Shown here: positions 12,901 to 23,853 of the stretch, in pieces | How the letters are laid out: each line of letters begins with the position of its first letter | Numbering within the stretch: position 1 is the first letter of the stretch | Assembly: GCA_029962745.1 (NCBI GenBank) | Contig: CM057154.1 | Span: forward strand, 29,113,763 to 29,177,762 | Direction: 5' to 3' | Origin: Echinometra lucunter | Lineage: Eukaryota; Echinodermata; Echinoidea; Camarodonta; Echinometridae | DNA: 64,000 nt | The notes under the pieces: generated by a model | The model's input: the letters and a program-made list of their open reading frames with translations, nothing else | Databases searched by the model: none | Told to the model about the DNA's origin: nothing | Program-made: the position numbers and the translations under genes

Positions 12901-15900
12901 AGTTTGATTGAAATTTTTTCTACAGTTGTATCATGCAAGACCTCATTTTCACTCTTGATTTATTCTCATTTTGATGCTTGCAGATGAATGAATGTATCCT
13001 TTCTAATGTTCTTTTATGTCTGATTTGGTATGCTTACTATTCCATTACAGGGCCTGGGGATAAGGGAAAATTGGTTGCCCTTGGAACAGGCAGTGGGGTC
13101 GCCTCGGGGGCAACCGTCACTCAGGATGGCAGAACTGTTCTTGACTGTCATGGAGTCACTATCGCCAGGAGAGGCCTTCAAAGGCAAGTGTCAACCCCTC
13201 ATTTTAATAAGCATTGGAAATAGTCGAGTTATTTTATTATATCATTGAAAGCTTGAATTTTAAAGATAGTAGCATTATTGAGAAATTCACTAAACTATTA
13301 AAATGTGATGAGAAAAGATGAACCTTATTAGTGCTCTGCTTATTATACGCTCGCCAAACGAAGTTTGAAGGGGGTATATAGGAAGCAGCTTACGGTCGAG
13401 TGGGCGGTTGGGCGGTTGGTCCGTTGCAAATCTTGCGGATCGAGCTTCTTCCTCATTTTCGAGCAATGCTCATGAAATTGGGCACACATTGGACTTGGGA
13501 TGAAGATGTGCGAGACATATCTTTCAAATATTTCGGAAACTGTGTTGCCATGGTAATAGCATATTATGGCAATAAATCAGGGGAAATATTGCAGATTGAA
13601 CTACGTCCTTATTTTTTGAGCAATGCGTGGGAAATTTAGCACACACATTGTGGCAGGGGTATTAATCACCTACAGTGATATTTCTAGTTACCAGTAGATT
13701 TCCATTCTTGTTTTGAATTCACTTGCAGATTCCTGTACCAGCAACTGAAGTTCTTTTTTGAAGGTGAAAACCAGAAGACCATATTTGCCAATCAACCAGG
13801 GAGCCCTCTATTGTCCGTGAAACAGCATGTGACTTTCCATCTCTATGTCAACCAAGCACCGCATGGAGATGCATCGAAATTTTTAAATGAGTAAGTAAAG
13901 TCTTGTTCATCCAGTCCGAGTCTGAGATCAAGATCTCTAGATCTAGAGACCACCAAGACCAAGACTCTACCAAATTCAAATGATAATGATACCCAACAAA
14001 CTGTAGCTGATAGCCTTAATAAACATTTTGAGCCAGTTACAAATATCTTGAAGTGACTCCTATTTGATTACTTGACAAGGATGACAAGGATTCTCCAAAG
14101 TTTACAGTTTTTTAGTTCAGTCTTGACAGGCCTTGAACCTTATCAAGGCCTTGGAGTTCAAGAACAAGATCTTGAAGTCGAAGACCAAACAATTGAACTT
14201 CCGAGGCTGGGGCTTCAATTCCCAAGACCAAGCTCTGTAAAAATGTTGAGACAGTCTGGAGACGGAGACCTGGTGTGGAAACGTATAACACTGCTTCAGA
14301 GCAGTTCTTTACTGAACATATGATTTCTACGCATATGATATAATATGTTTCGGACCTAATGATAATCTGCCCCTGATACAGGAGGTTCCCCATTTTCCAA
14401 CCTTTAGTTTTATGCCTTACTTTTAACCTTTTATGTATACTTTTGTGTTTAGACCAAGTGATGATAATACATGTATGTATCTTATGCAGGAAGGTGCTTA
14501 TTAGCCAAATAACTTTCAGTGTGGTTCTCCCAACCCTACCTGTTATTTCTTTGAATATTTTTTGTTTCAGACCTAGTGATAACCCTCAACTGAGTGATGA
14601 TGATATGTATCTCATGCAAGGAGGTGCCCATTATCCAACCTTCAAAGTAGATTCTGGATATGGCTATCTATCTTCTGTCAGTAAGTAATTAAAGTCATTA
14701 TTAACCCCTTGCCTACTCGAACCGGGTGGTCTCTGTATAAAGTCTATGGGAGTTAGAGAATTCAGTTCCCAACATGTTAAATTGAATAAGTTAAATTAAA
14801 GATTACAGTTTTCTTAAAAGAAAAAAAAAAAAAATTTTTTTTTTTGTAAACACTCTTGAACTGTTAGTCCTGATGCCAAGTTTTTGAACTGATAAGAGAA
14901 TAGTAGCACAAGTGCTTTAAAGTATTCAGCAATTGCATAGGCATTGTGAGAAGCTGATAAGTCTGGCACTGTGATACCAGTTTGTGCAAATGTAATGGTT
15001 ACCGATATAGAAAATTTTAGGTGAGGAAGATTCTCCTGATTTAGCGCCAACCCAAACATTTTTATGCCTCCGCCCACCGTAGGTGGTTGCCGGAGGCATT
15101 ATGTTTTCGGGTCGTCCGTCCGTCCGTCCGTCCGTCCGTCCGTCCATCCGTACGTCCGTCCGTCCCGTTTTCGTTCTCACGATAACTTAAGAACCGTTTG
15201 ACGGATCAACTTCAAACTTGGCTCATGTATGCATATGGGAGGGACAATGATCTGATTAGATTTTGGAGTCTCAAGGTCAAAGGTCAAGGTCATAGAGGTA
15301 ATAAAACACATAAAAATGGCTCGTTCTTGCGATAACTTAAGAACCATTTGACAGATTGGCTTCAGACTTGGCTCATGTATGCACATGGAAGGGACAATGA
15401 TCTGATTAGATTTTGGGGTCACAAGGTCAAAGGTCAAATGTCATAGAGGTCATTATGTACATAGAAATGGTTCGTTTTCACCATAACTCAACAACCATTT
15501 GACCGATCAACCTCAAACTTGGCACAGGTATGCATATAGGAGGGACAATGATCTGATTAGATTTTTGGAGTCTCAAGGTCAAAGGTCAAGGTCATAGAGG
15601 TAATAATACACATAAAAATGGCTCGTTCTTAAGATAACTTAAGAACCATTTGACAGATTGGCTTCAAACTTGGCTCATGTATGCACATGGAAGGGACAAT
15701 GATCTGATTAGATTTGGGGATCACAAGGTCAAAGGTCAAAGGTCATAGAGGTCATTATGTACATAGAAATGGTTAGTTCTTATGATAACTCAGTAACCAT
15801 TTGACGGTTCAACAAACTTGGCTCATGTATGCATATGGAAAGGGCAATGCTCTCATTAGATTTGGGGTCACAAGGTCAAAGGTCAAGGTCAAAGATGTCA

Positions 15901-18900
15901 TTGTATAAATGAAAATAAAGCAACATGAAGTGCCATTTATTTCTGATCTGGTAATGGCGGAGGCATAAAGTTCGACCACGCGTGGTCGAAGATTCATCTA
16001 GTTTTGAAAATATTTTACTGCATACATGGAAGTAGACTTTGATATACGTTTGTATGATGCAGGCAACCCGATGGAGATATTCCTTTATGAACAGTCTTGT
16101 TGAACGGATCTAGTTTTGCATTCTTTTTCAATGGGCTTTTCATTTATGCCCTACGGCAACTTTTCCTTCATGTGTTACAAGCATCTTACATTTATTAGGT
16201 GCTTGATACGGTTGTTTCAAAGCTAACCATGTTCTGTTTGAGGGTTAATTACGAGAATGTATGATAAATTTTAAAGAAAATTAATTGAATTAATAGAACT
16301 AAACTATTTCTTTAAACCACACATGAATGATGAAAAATGTCAATCATATTCAGAGGATACAATGGTATACACCTCCTTTGATCGACTCACAGCTGAGACC
16401 TCGCGCTGGCAATAAAACATTGCATATTAAAAGATGGGTTGTACGTAAGGTCTATGGTATTTGTGTATGAAAGATGTTTTGGTTTTTTTTTCCTTACAAT
16501 TCACAGATTCTCACATTGGGTTAGATGGCCTAAAGAGAGAGGTATGTATTTTAATGAAAGTTTTAATTTTTGCACATTATTTGATTACATGCATGATGAT
16601 GTAAGAGAAAAAATAAACAAAAAAAAAATAAACTTCCCACATCAAAATAATTCAAAAGAATGTAAACGTTAACATAACATTAAGTGCAAGTATGAGACAA
16701 ATTTAAGAATTGGTGGATTTGTTTTGCATATCTGAAAATAAATTTGTCTGAATGATCAGCTTGCCATGTGAAATGCTGAATTAGAATGATTATTGATGTA
16801 TCTTGTAGTATTTTTCGATGTCATATGTGAAGGACTTGTAAATCTAGCCTCACAACCTTGGGTGTTGATGCAATATTGCTTTTTTGCATATGTACCGATA
16901 ACTCAAATTATATTACATTTCCATCTGATGAAGGTGCATTCTTATAAATATTTTTATTCTTGAAATTTGAAGGGTGCAATTCATTTCATGTCATCAAGCG
17001 ACAAGCTATTGAGGTGGAATGTACTTGGTCTTCAGGGTGCCTTACTTAGCCATTTTATACATCCAGTCTACTTGGAGTCTATTACCCTAGGTAGGTTGTA
17101 CAGTGAAAACTCATATGATTATATTTAGGACCTTGGGATCATGAAAATTACCTTGTTATATCAGGAATCTCTTTATATCGGGCAAAAACGCAAGAGAACA
17201 CATAGAGTTGGGACAGGCAAAATCACCTTGTAATATCACGAAACTAGATATATTGGACCACTTTATAACAATTTTTTTTTAATGTACCCACAAGAAATTA
17301 AAGGAGAGGGATTAGAATTGTCTATGGTTAATTCATTTTGTGGAGGAAATTCATCTCATGACTGATATTTAGAACTTCCCTTGTCAGGGCTGGGACATAT
17401 TCTGATTGGTATGAAAAATGGTAACCTGATGAAAGCAGTAATGCATGTGCATATCAAGTAAAATCTGGTGTAATTATAGGAATTATGACAATCATGACGA
17501 CAATCTATATTTTGGTAATGCATATCACTTATCCATCCTTATGCACGATACGTACATAGAAAGAGTGGAATAATGTAGAGTCACGGTCTTGGAAAATCAA
17601 ACAGAATAGGTACTTATTTTCATGATAACATTCATGAAATGAATGTGCAAGTATGGTACGTACTACCTGTTTTTATACTTTTTTCACTTGTTAAAGTTTT
17701 TTTTTTTTTTTTTTTCACTTTCTGACAAACTTTTGTCATTGAAACATTTAAAGCGATTCACTTCTCACTCTTGTAAATTGCTCTCTGTGACCTCACTATC
17801 CAGGAAGTATGTATGACCATGGTCACCTTACTAGAGCAATGTGCTGCCGGGTTGACGACAGCATCACAGGGACACTCCCTTCAGGCTTTGCCCTTCACTA
17901 CCCTTTGATGGCTCAGGTTTCTCAGCCGGTTAGAATTCAAAATGGCCTCCAACCGGGCATCAGTGTGAATTTCTCCAACGACGACAGCATGTACGAAGTC
18001 TTAGACTGCGGTAGAGGCCGTGCTCATCAAACGTAAGAACAGTTCATTGTTTGTGTTTATTACATGATGTTATTAACTGTCTAGACCTCTTTTGTTTAGT
18101 GTTTTCATTAATATTGTAAAGTATTGTAAATGCTGTTATTTTTGCATGATTAAATTTTCGTTCGCACTGAGCAACCCAAGATCATATTCAAGGGTTCTTA
18201 AATTCATGCTGCACAACTACTCACCCGCAAAAGTGCAAGATTTGATTCAATATTTCGATGCATATGAAATTGTGCTGATATTTTTCGCGAGTTCTGGAAT
18301 TCACGCTTGATAAAAGTAGCATGAAATCCGTGAAAATTAATGTACCACAAGTATTTCCGCATTTATGGTAGTCATGTAGTACATACAATATGCTTTTCAC
18401 TGAATCTGAATCAAACATTTATTCTGTATCTTCTGTACTGCTTGTAGAATCATGCATGCCAAACAATTTGGGAAGAGAATGTGTACAAGGCTGAGCAACC
18501 TGCAATTAGATTTTGTATATGATTTCTCTTTTGATCCTCTGTACCTTGGTCTTGATCACTTTGCGATTTTCAGTCAGTGACAGTTTCTTTGCATTATGTA
18601 CACCCTCTGCAGGTACAATTCTTGCAAATTGTGATACAGTGTAGAGGAACTTCGAGCCATTTTGTTTAAATGCAGCGGAATTTCTATTGGTAGAACTGCA
18701 TTAAACTATATTCCTCTCTCGTTCACTCTATCCCTCCCTTCTCTATCTCTCTCTCTCTCTGTCTCTCTCTCCGTCTCTCTCTCTTATTCTGTAGATCTCC
18801 ATTCAAGAGTGGCCCTCAAGCAGCCAGTCGACTTTGCAAGGCTGCTTTCTTTTTCCGATTCCGCAGCACAGCTACCCTTGCCAAGAGAGACGATTTAATG

Positions 18901-19284
18901 TCTGCGTCCAACTACCAAGAGGCTAAAGTAAGTTGGGCATGAAATGCTTGATATGGATATCATATTTGAGTGCTTTGATTTTTAGGATTTCACCTTTGAG
19001 GGTCAAAACTGATATTAATATGAGAAAGTGAATAGGGAAAGCATTTCAACAAAGTTTACATACAAAAACTATATTTAGAAATGCTTTATTGACATGACAA
19101 TATATATATACGTATCCCATCTCTTAGATTCGTGCTTATTTTTATTATATTTTCTTTCTTTGATATGCAGGATTTGTGTGCCTGTTACCAGCAAGCAAAG
19201 AGGCTATTCAAAATGCATGTAGAGGGCAAAGGTTATGGACATTGGTTCACTGCCCCCAAGGACGTAAATAACTTTGTCAAGTAG
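6844..19284 (+). CDS. ADAD1: ADAD1/TENR-like adenosine deaminase domain-containing RNA-binding protein (14 coding exons, complete)
   Basis: Exons: 6844-6948, 8449-8713, 9444-9574, 10040-10256, 11492-11775, 12398-12668, 13051-13183, 13729-13890, 14571-14680, 16507-16541, 16973-17090, 17804-18032, 18795-18927, 19171-19284. They join in phase to about 768 residues (human ADAD1 is shorter, near 576). Residues ~76-145 form a dsRNA-binding domain (NPVMAFNEF start, [16 protein letters not shown] end). Residues ~230-410 are a Gln/Pro-rich linker with CAG/CAA runs. Residues ~425-768 match the ADAR-type deaminase fold. In the ADAR frame HAE reads HGV (458-460), PCGD reads PHGD (513-516) and MSCSDK reads MSSSDK (577-582), so editing activity is not expected. 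Mammalian ADAD1 is a testis RNA-binding protein needed for sperm formation; germline function here is inferred. The 35-nt exon 16507-16541 and the weak acceptor at 16972 are the least certain joins. One intron (13184-13728) uses a GC donor. ADAD2 is the main alternative name. Confidence 0.88.
7270..7720. repeat. Homopolymer-rich intron segment (poly-A, poly-T/G, poly-C)
   Basis: Intron 1 of the ADAD1-like gene carries A, T, G and C tracts, including a T-tract running into a G-tract at about 7539-7580. G/C tracts with GGGCCCAAGGCCC nearby resemble the edges of small DNA transposons seen elsewhere in the window, but I could not pair termini. The overlapping open frames on both strands are artefacts of the homopolymers. 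Confidence 0.6.
7846..8114. mobile_element. Foldback element: ~105-bp arms, ~58-nt loop
   Basis: Sequence 7846-7950 is nearly the exact reverse complement of 8009-8114. It includes CACAATGGTTCTGGTAGTCA on the left and its complement on the right. Weaker pairing extends outward to about 7817 and 8152. It lies inside intron 1 of the dsRNA-binding-protein gene, so the pre-mRNA could form a long hairpin. Likely a palindromic MITE; no target-site duplication was resolved. Confidence 0.85.
8190..8345 (+). repeat. Dispersed repeat shared with 34045-34205
   Basis: Order-conserved blocks (AAGATCAAAAATATTTTTC, TTGAGG, TTACAGCAT, CAGCTAAAAGCAA, TACCAAAACT) recur at 34045-34205 in the same orientation. 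It adjoins the foldback element and may be part of the same or a larger transposon family. Confidence 0.65.
9714..9760 (+). other. Duplicated exon end and splice donor in ADAD1-like intron 3
   Basis: The last bases of exon 3 plus the donor (GCTGTCAAGGTAAGATTTCT) recur about 150 bp downstream, followed by similar intron sequence (AGCAARTAAAAGCCAWGGTT). The copy contains a consensus GTAAGA donor at 9719. Use of this second donor would retain about 144 bp of intron. It reads as a local duplication leaving a cryptic donor. Confidence 0.7.
9895..9950. repeat. GA-rich microsatellite
   Basis: Imperfect GAGAGACAGA run in ADAD1-like intron 3, just upstream of exon 4. The Ser/Leu-rich minus-strand frame over it is an artefact. 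Confidence 0.85.
10377..11137. mobile_element. TIR transposon with doubled termini, starting GGGGTGGTATTCTGAG
   Basis: The left end GGGGTGGTATTCTGAGA pairs with the right end CTCAGAATACCACCCC. A second, inner copy of the terminus lies at each side (TCGGTATTCTGAGA near 10451 and TCTCAGAATACCGA near 11064). No transposase frame is present. The target-site duplication is not clear. It resembles the short GG-rich-ended MITEs elsewhere in the window, which suggests an ISL2EU or Harbinger-like source, but this is not proven. Confidence 0.65.
12733..12775 (+). mobile_element. Isolated 5' terminus of the Helentron-like family
   Basis: TATGCCTCCGCCCACTGTAGG followed by GGTGGGTGCCAGAGGCATTA matches the left end of the full elements at 15060 and 40410. 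No tandem core follows, so it is a solo end or a truncated copy in ADAD1-like intron 6. Confidence 0.65.
13184..13728 (+). other. GC-AG intron of the ADAD1-like gene
   Basis: The reading frame requires the exon to end CTTCAAAG, followed by GCAAGT rather than GTAAGT. The acceptor is ACTTGCAG at 13721-13728, and the spliced codons give an ArgPheLeuTyr run that matches the ADAR-family helix after the HxE position. GC donors are a known minority class and otherwise match consensus strongly, as this one does. A sequence error cannot be excluded. Confidence 0.75.
14357..14520 (+). pseudogene. Two decayed copies of ADAD1-like exon 9 upstream of the real exon
   Basis: 14357-14406 resembles exon 9 (CCTARTGATAAY..., then ACAGGAGGTTCCCCATTTTC against CAAGGAGGTGCCCATTATCC) with an internal deletion. 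14451-14515 again resembles it, including a TTTAG acceptor-like start, ATGTATCTTATGCAGGAAGG and TGCTTATTAGCCAA. Neither keeps the frame: the second hits stops straight away. The intact exon is 14571-14680. This is best read as an old tandem exon duplication. Confidence 0.65.
15060..16001 (+). mobile_element. Helentron-type non-autonomous element (HINE/pearl-like) with five ~150-bp tandem units
   Basis: The left end ATGCCTCCGCCCACC, with a GGTGG...GGAGGCAT hairpin, is followed by a (CCGT)n tract at 15115-15165. Five tandem units follow (starts near 15180, 15329, 15480, 15629 and 15782). Then comes the inverted terminus GGCGGAGGCAT at 15957-15967 and a 20-bp perfect palindrome TTCGACCACGCGTGGTCGAA at 15971-15990. 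CTAG follows 7 nt later at 15998-16001, with T next. Subterminal inverted repeats, a tandem core, a 3' hairpin and a CTRR-T end are the known signature of Helentron-derived elements such as bivalve pearl elements. It sits in an intron of the ADAD1-like gene. Confidence 0.75.
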
Positions 19285-20310
19285 ATGACAGGGAAGCTTC
19301 TCACGAACTGATTTTAAGCTAGAGGTTGAAAGAGAGAGAGAGAGAAGTATTAGTGCCATGCCGTAAGATGGACATCATCTCAGAACTGCCAGTGAAGATG
19401 CTAAGATTATGGTAAAAGTATGTTTTGTTGGATTTATTGTTGTTCCATGTATGGTTCATGAAAGGTGAAGACAATCCCCAGACATCATTTTGCCAGTGTG
19501 AAAGGATAGGAGGTTTGAAACAGCAAGTGCAGGCTGAAATGGAATTTGAAGTGCCTTATTTTGAAGGGTGCTGTCTTGAAAAGCAATGAGATACAGGGAA
19601 CTATTGAGAAAAATCTCGAAACCCCTGACTATATTGTAAGAGCGAACATTGTGAATAGACCATAATTTGTTTTAGTATTGTGCTCATTTAGTAAGTCATG
19701 TTTATTGTTCGATGGCCTTTACATGCCTTTAAGATCAAGTAAATGCACATTCCAAGAGGTATGTCACAGACATACAAAGTTGAAAGTCTTTAAAATGGAG
19801 ATTGTCAAAGTCGCTGTGAGGACATTTGATGCATGTGTCTTTTTTTTGTTGTTGAAATGTGGGCTAAAGCTTTCACATTGATCCTATTAAAGAATGTTCT
19901 TTCTTTGATTTTGTAGGATAAGACAGTGTACTTTAGGTTACTTTTGCCTCTCTGATGTAACTTTGAGTGAAAGAAGTCAAGGCAGAACAGTGTTGCAATT
20001 TATGCTTGATTGAGATTTTTTTTAAATAGATAATGACTCTGTTTATTATTTGTACTGGAGAAAAGGTTTAGAGGAAGAGGCATATGTTTTCTTGCATTGC
20101 ATTTCAATGTATTGTATAATATATTTCAATGCAACATGAGAACACATCCCTGTTGTAAACCAAAATTGACAGGTGTATTAAAAAAACAAAAAACAAATGT
20201 GCATGCACTTAATATCTATGTGTATATACCATCTGTGCTTATCATTTGACATATACTTCAGGTAGATATTGATAGCCTTAAGCAATGAAATAAAGATAAT
20301 TTATTTTACA
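19285..20310 (+). other. Probable 3' UTR of the ADAD1-like gene
   Basis: The sequence after the TAG stop is non-coding and AT-rich. It reaches a canonical AATAAA at 20289-20294. No exon signals are seen in it. Confidence 0.6.
20289..20294 (+). terminator. Polyadenylation signal AATAAA, ADAD1-like gene
   Basis: First well-placed canonical hexamer on the plus strand after the stop codon, about 1 kb downstream. A TTTGTTTACATGT stretch follows, which could serve as the downstream element. Confidence 0.5.
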
Positions 20311-21464
20311 GCATTTGTTTACATGTACTATGCAATGATAGAACAAAAATAATGTTTCGTTCCAGTGTAGAAATGCTATTCAGACGTATGTTTTGTTAAA
20401 TATCTTGCCCAGGAGAAGTGTTTTGATTTTTGTGTGCCTATACTATAGATCGTCAATATCTTATAGGGAGAATCTACCCAGGCAGCAAGTTTATTAGAAT
20501 AAAAGCAGAAAAATCAGAGCAACTGATCAGTAAAAATTCTTAAAGCATGGAAAATTATCATGCCACATGGCTCTGCTGGAATTTCTTTATCTAAGTTTGC
20601 TTACACAACAAAATGGAGGGGATTTGCAAGAGACTTCATAAGGCTCCTTATTTTATGCAGTAATCTTTAGGACTATCCTTTTGTATCAGATCATTTCCAA
20701 CATGCCTGGGTGGACTTCCCCCGTAATAAGAAGGTGCGTTATGTAGTTGTTTGTTCATTATGTTATGAAGGTTGGCATTTCTTTCACCATGCTGTGTAAT
20801 GGATGAAAGGGGACTGAAAAAAAACTCTAAAAATGCTGTAGTCTTTAACTTTTACAGTGCCAATGCCATGTATATTTGACAAAGAGGCTGTTAATCAACT
20901 ATTACTCCACTTAAATAGAAGTATATGGTGATGAAAATATGTCAAAGTTCAGAGGATGAATATAGTATTTAAATTATCTATCAGCTACTATATGCTACCA
21001 TAGGATTTTCTTTAAAAACTGCAGATTTTGGAAAGGATCTATTGTCACTTTAGCATAAAACAATAGCAAACAAATGAGATACGAAAATGTAAAGGTCAAG
21101 AGGGAAGCTCAGTGGTGCTTCACAATCATTTTCATGCATGATATTGCATTAATAGGAATACTTGGTTTCATTTGAAAGGGTAATACATTTTCTACAAGTT
21201 TTGTGTACAACATATTTGTATAGCCTACTGTTGGAGATTTGCAGGCATTTGAAAAGTAAGCACTGTTCATGATTTGGTAGAATCTTGGAACATGCAAAAC
21301 CCCTTGGCACCGTAAGAGTTGAATGTTGTGGATGAATTACACTGTGAATGATATGCGAGAAATATATCTATGCAAAGGATAGTCTTATGGATTAGTTTAA
21401 TCTTTTTGTTGTTTGTTTGTTTCTTTGTTTTGTTGTATCTCATGAGATTGCAAATGTATACAGG

Positions 21465-21777
21465 GGGGTGTTTCATAAAGCTGTTTGTAAACTTTACGAA
21501 TGACTGGAATATGAAGTGCCAAATGGGACGCCCAAAGTTTTTTCTGACATTTAAACAAAGTGTGACTGCATTTCCCATAATCTCAATTAAATTGTGGCAA
21601 AAAATATACTTCGCAATAAAAATGTTTGTAAACAATAGTAATGTTAATGTTAGTCTGCATATTTCAACTTTTGGTAATGTGATTTATAATGATTGAGAAT
21701 CCCATTTGGCTTGCCATATTCAAGTTATTCGTAAAGTCGTTTGTAAAATTTTTACAAACAGCTTTATGAAACACCCC
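21465..21777. mobile_element. MITE, ends GGGGTGTTTCATAAAGCTG (copy at 30008-30318)
   Basis: The left terminus GGGGTGTTTCATAAAGCTGT is the reverse complement of the right terminus ACAGCTTTATGAAACACCCC. Further symmetric pairing follows (TTTACGAATGACT / AAGTTATTCGTAAA). The copy at 30008-30318 has the same ends and length. There is no coding capacity. GG-rich 'TTTCATAAA' ends recall ISL2EU/Harbinger-related MITEs of marine animals; this class call is tentative. Confidence 0.8.
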
Positions 21778-21839
21778 TCTGGTCACTTTTCCGAGGTTGC
21801 AGTTCATGACACATTTGCTACAGTTATTTCTGTTTCTTA

Positions 21840-22262
21840 TGCCACCCACCGAGGGCCCTGCTGGAGGCAGCATATTTTGTTTTTGTGGTTGTCTGTCCGT
21901 CAGTCATGCTTTTTGGTTAGTGCAATATCTCAAGAACCATTTGGGCTCTGAACTTCAAGATTGGTGCTAGTATGCATCGCCATAATGAGACAAACTGATT
22001 AGATTTTGGATCAAGTACATGTAGTTCGAAGGTCACAGGTCAGAGTGGTCAGTATACATTCAATTAAACTTTGGTTAATTTTTTTATCACCATATCTCAC
22101 CTATTTTTGAATGCATGACAATGAGAAGAGGGTTGTTAGGTCAGAGGTCAGAGAAGTCAGTTTACATGTACTGTAATTTACATTTTTATTCTGGTTATCA
22201 CAAAACTTTAAGAGCAGTTTCAGGAATCATGAAACCTTACTGAATTACAGTGGAGGCATATA
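21840..22262 (+). mobile_element. Decayed Helentron-like element
   Basis: The terminus-like GCCACCCACCGAGGG...GGAGGCAGCAT start and the GTCTGTCCGTCAGTC tract resemble the element at 15060. So do the TCTCAAGAACCATTTGG / GATTAGATTTTGG unit motifs and the final GTGGAGGCATATA. Divergence and unit loss indicate an older copy. Confidence 0.6.
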
Positions 22263-22984
22263 TAGGAGATGTGATTGCCAGTGTATGGATACTTTTTCCA
22301 GACATGCAGTCATGTGTTCTTCTTAGCCCGGGGGGGGGGGGGGGGGGGGGGGGGGCTCTGTTTACCTACCTTACTTTTGACATTTGGGGGCACTCTGTTG
22401 ACCTACCTTACTTTTCAAAGTTTACTTTTCATTGAAAAAGGTCATGTAATAAAAGGGGAATGGAAGTAATGATTGTGTGGAAATCTCTTTACCGGTAACA
22501 AAGTAATGATTTTGTTTCTACTTTTATTCAGTTATTTGTTAACATCCGTCGAGGATTCCAATTGTAAAGGTGCTCTGTATTCATCCTAAGTGGAAGGCTA
22601 TTAAAAAGTACTTGAGTTTGAATAATAGGTTACCGACAGAATAAATCATTGGTGTCAAAGTAGCTTTAGAAAACGTTTTGTTTATGGAACATATCTGTCA
22701 AAACTATGTATGAAAGAAAATGTATTACGTCTTTTCAAACAACATTTTCATTTCATGGAATGTTGAGATATGCATGCGTAAGCATTGTAATGTTGTGATG
22801 TTTGTTATTTTGTTTGTGGTCCGAGATGAAGGTCATAGTTTAGCTGCATATTAAGTGTACATCCTGTTTTTATTCTTGTTTTTTAATAAAGATACATGTA
22901 TAATGAAAAGAGAAAATATGCTGCTTCTTTTAATTCAGGATTGGGGGGGGGGGGGGGCTTTTACGGTAAGCTACTTATTTGGTG

Positions 22985-23170
22985 GATGCAGATATGTCAA
23001 GTCTCACACATTAGGCGTGAGACTCCCGCATTGGGGGCTCTTGCTCATCCCCCAAAATCTCTTTCTCATGCCTACATCACAGCCTATCCCCATATTATAC
23101 ACATGCCTGGCGATCTCGGGCATTCCCTGCCTAAAACCTCCTGCATTATTGGTCTTTGACCTTGGCATCT
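22985..23170 (-). repeat. Dispersed repeat, copy 2 (inverted relative to 5585-5770)
   Basis: Reverse-complement match to 5585-5770, including GGGGCTCTTGCTCATCCCCC and TTGGTCTTTGACCTTGGC. A transposable-element fragment of unknown class. Confidence 0.7.
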
Positions 23171-23317
23171 CTGTGGATGTTGAGTTCTTATGAAACACCT
23201 GAAAGAAAATGGAAATAGAAACTTGCTCTTTTTCTACAACTTAAAATCGAGAATTTCATGATTAATTACATCATCAATGATTTTGTATTGGTAATTATAT
23301 TTATGATAATTATAATG

Positions 23318-23318
23318 G

Positions 23319-23358
<40 letters not shown>

Positions 23359-23372
23359 ATTGACGATGATGA
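23318..23372. repeat. (ATG)n microsatellite
   Basis: Trinucleotide ATG/GAT run. The Met-rich and His-rich frames on the two strands are artefacts. Confidence 0.95.
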
Positions 23373-23853
23373 TGATGATAGCAATTATGATAATAATACA
23401 CTGTAATAATAGTAACTGCTGCATTAAAGGTAAGGGATCCCATTGGCAATTTTTTTTTTTAAATTCTGAAAACTTACAAGGTTCGAACAGTATACCATAC
23501 TGATCATGTGTATGAAATATCATAGTCATAGGTCATGGAACTTATCTGTAATAAATGAAAAACTGTCCCCAATCCTTATTAACTGTTATGACAGTTCGAA
23601 TTGAAATGTTGCATGGATGAGTGCCTCACCAGGAAATGTGTCTGGATCACTGTGTATGGGTGCATGTAATGTATGTGTTAGACATAACAATGTATGTTTG
23701 TTTGCTGGGATATTTTTTTGGACAAGTACTTCACTGAATTCCCTTCAGCATGTCATTGATTCAATTGAAATTCATTTCCCATTTTTTCAATTTAACAATT
23801 ATTCTTACAGTTTTGTTTTATATATGTGTATATATATATATTATCATGCATCA

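Noticed and set aside
15177..15437. Internally repetitive 86-residue minus-strand protein
   Set aside because: The repetition comes from the ~150-bp Helentron tandem units; stop codons interrupt other units.
23266..23529. His-rich metal-binding peptide
   Set aside because: Product of the (ATG)n microsatellite read on the minus strand.
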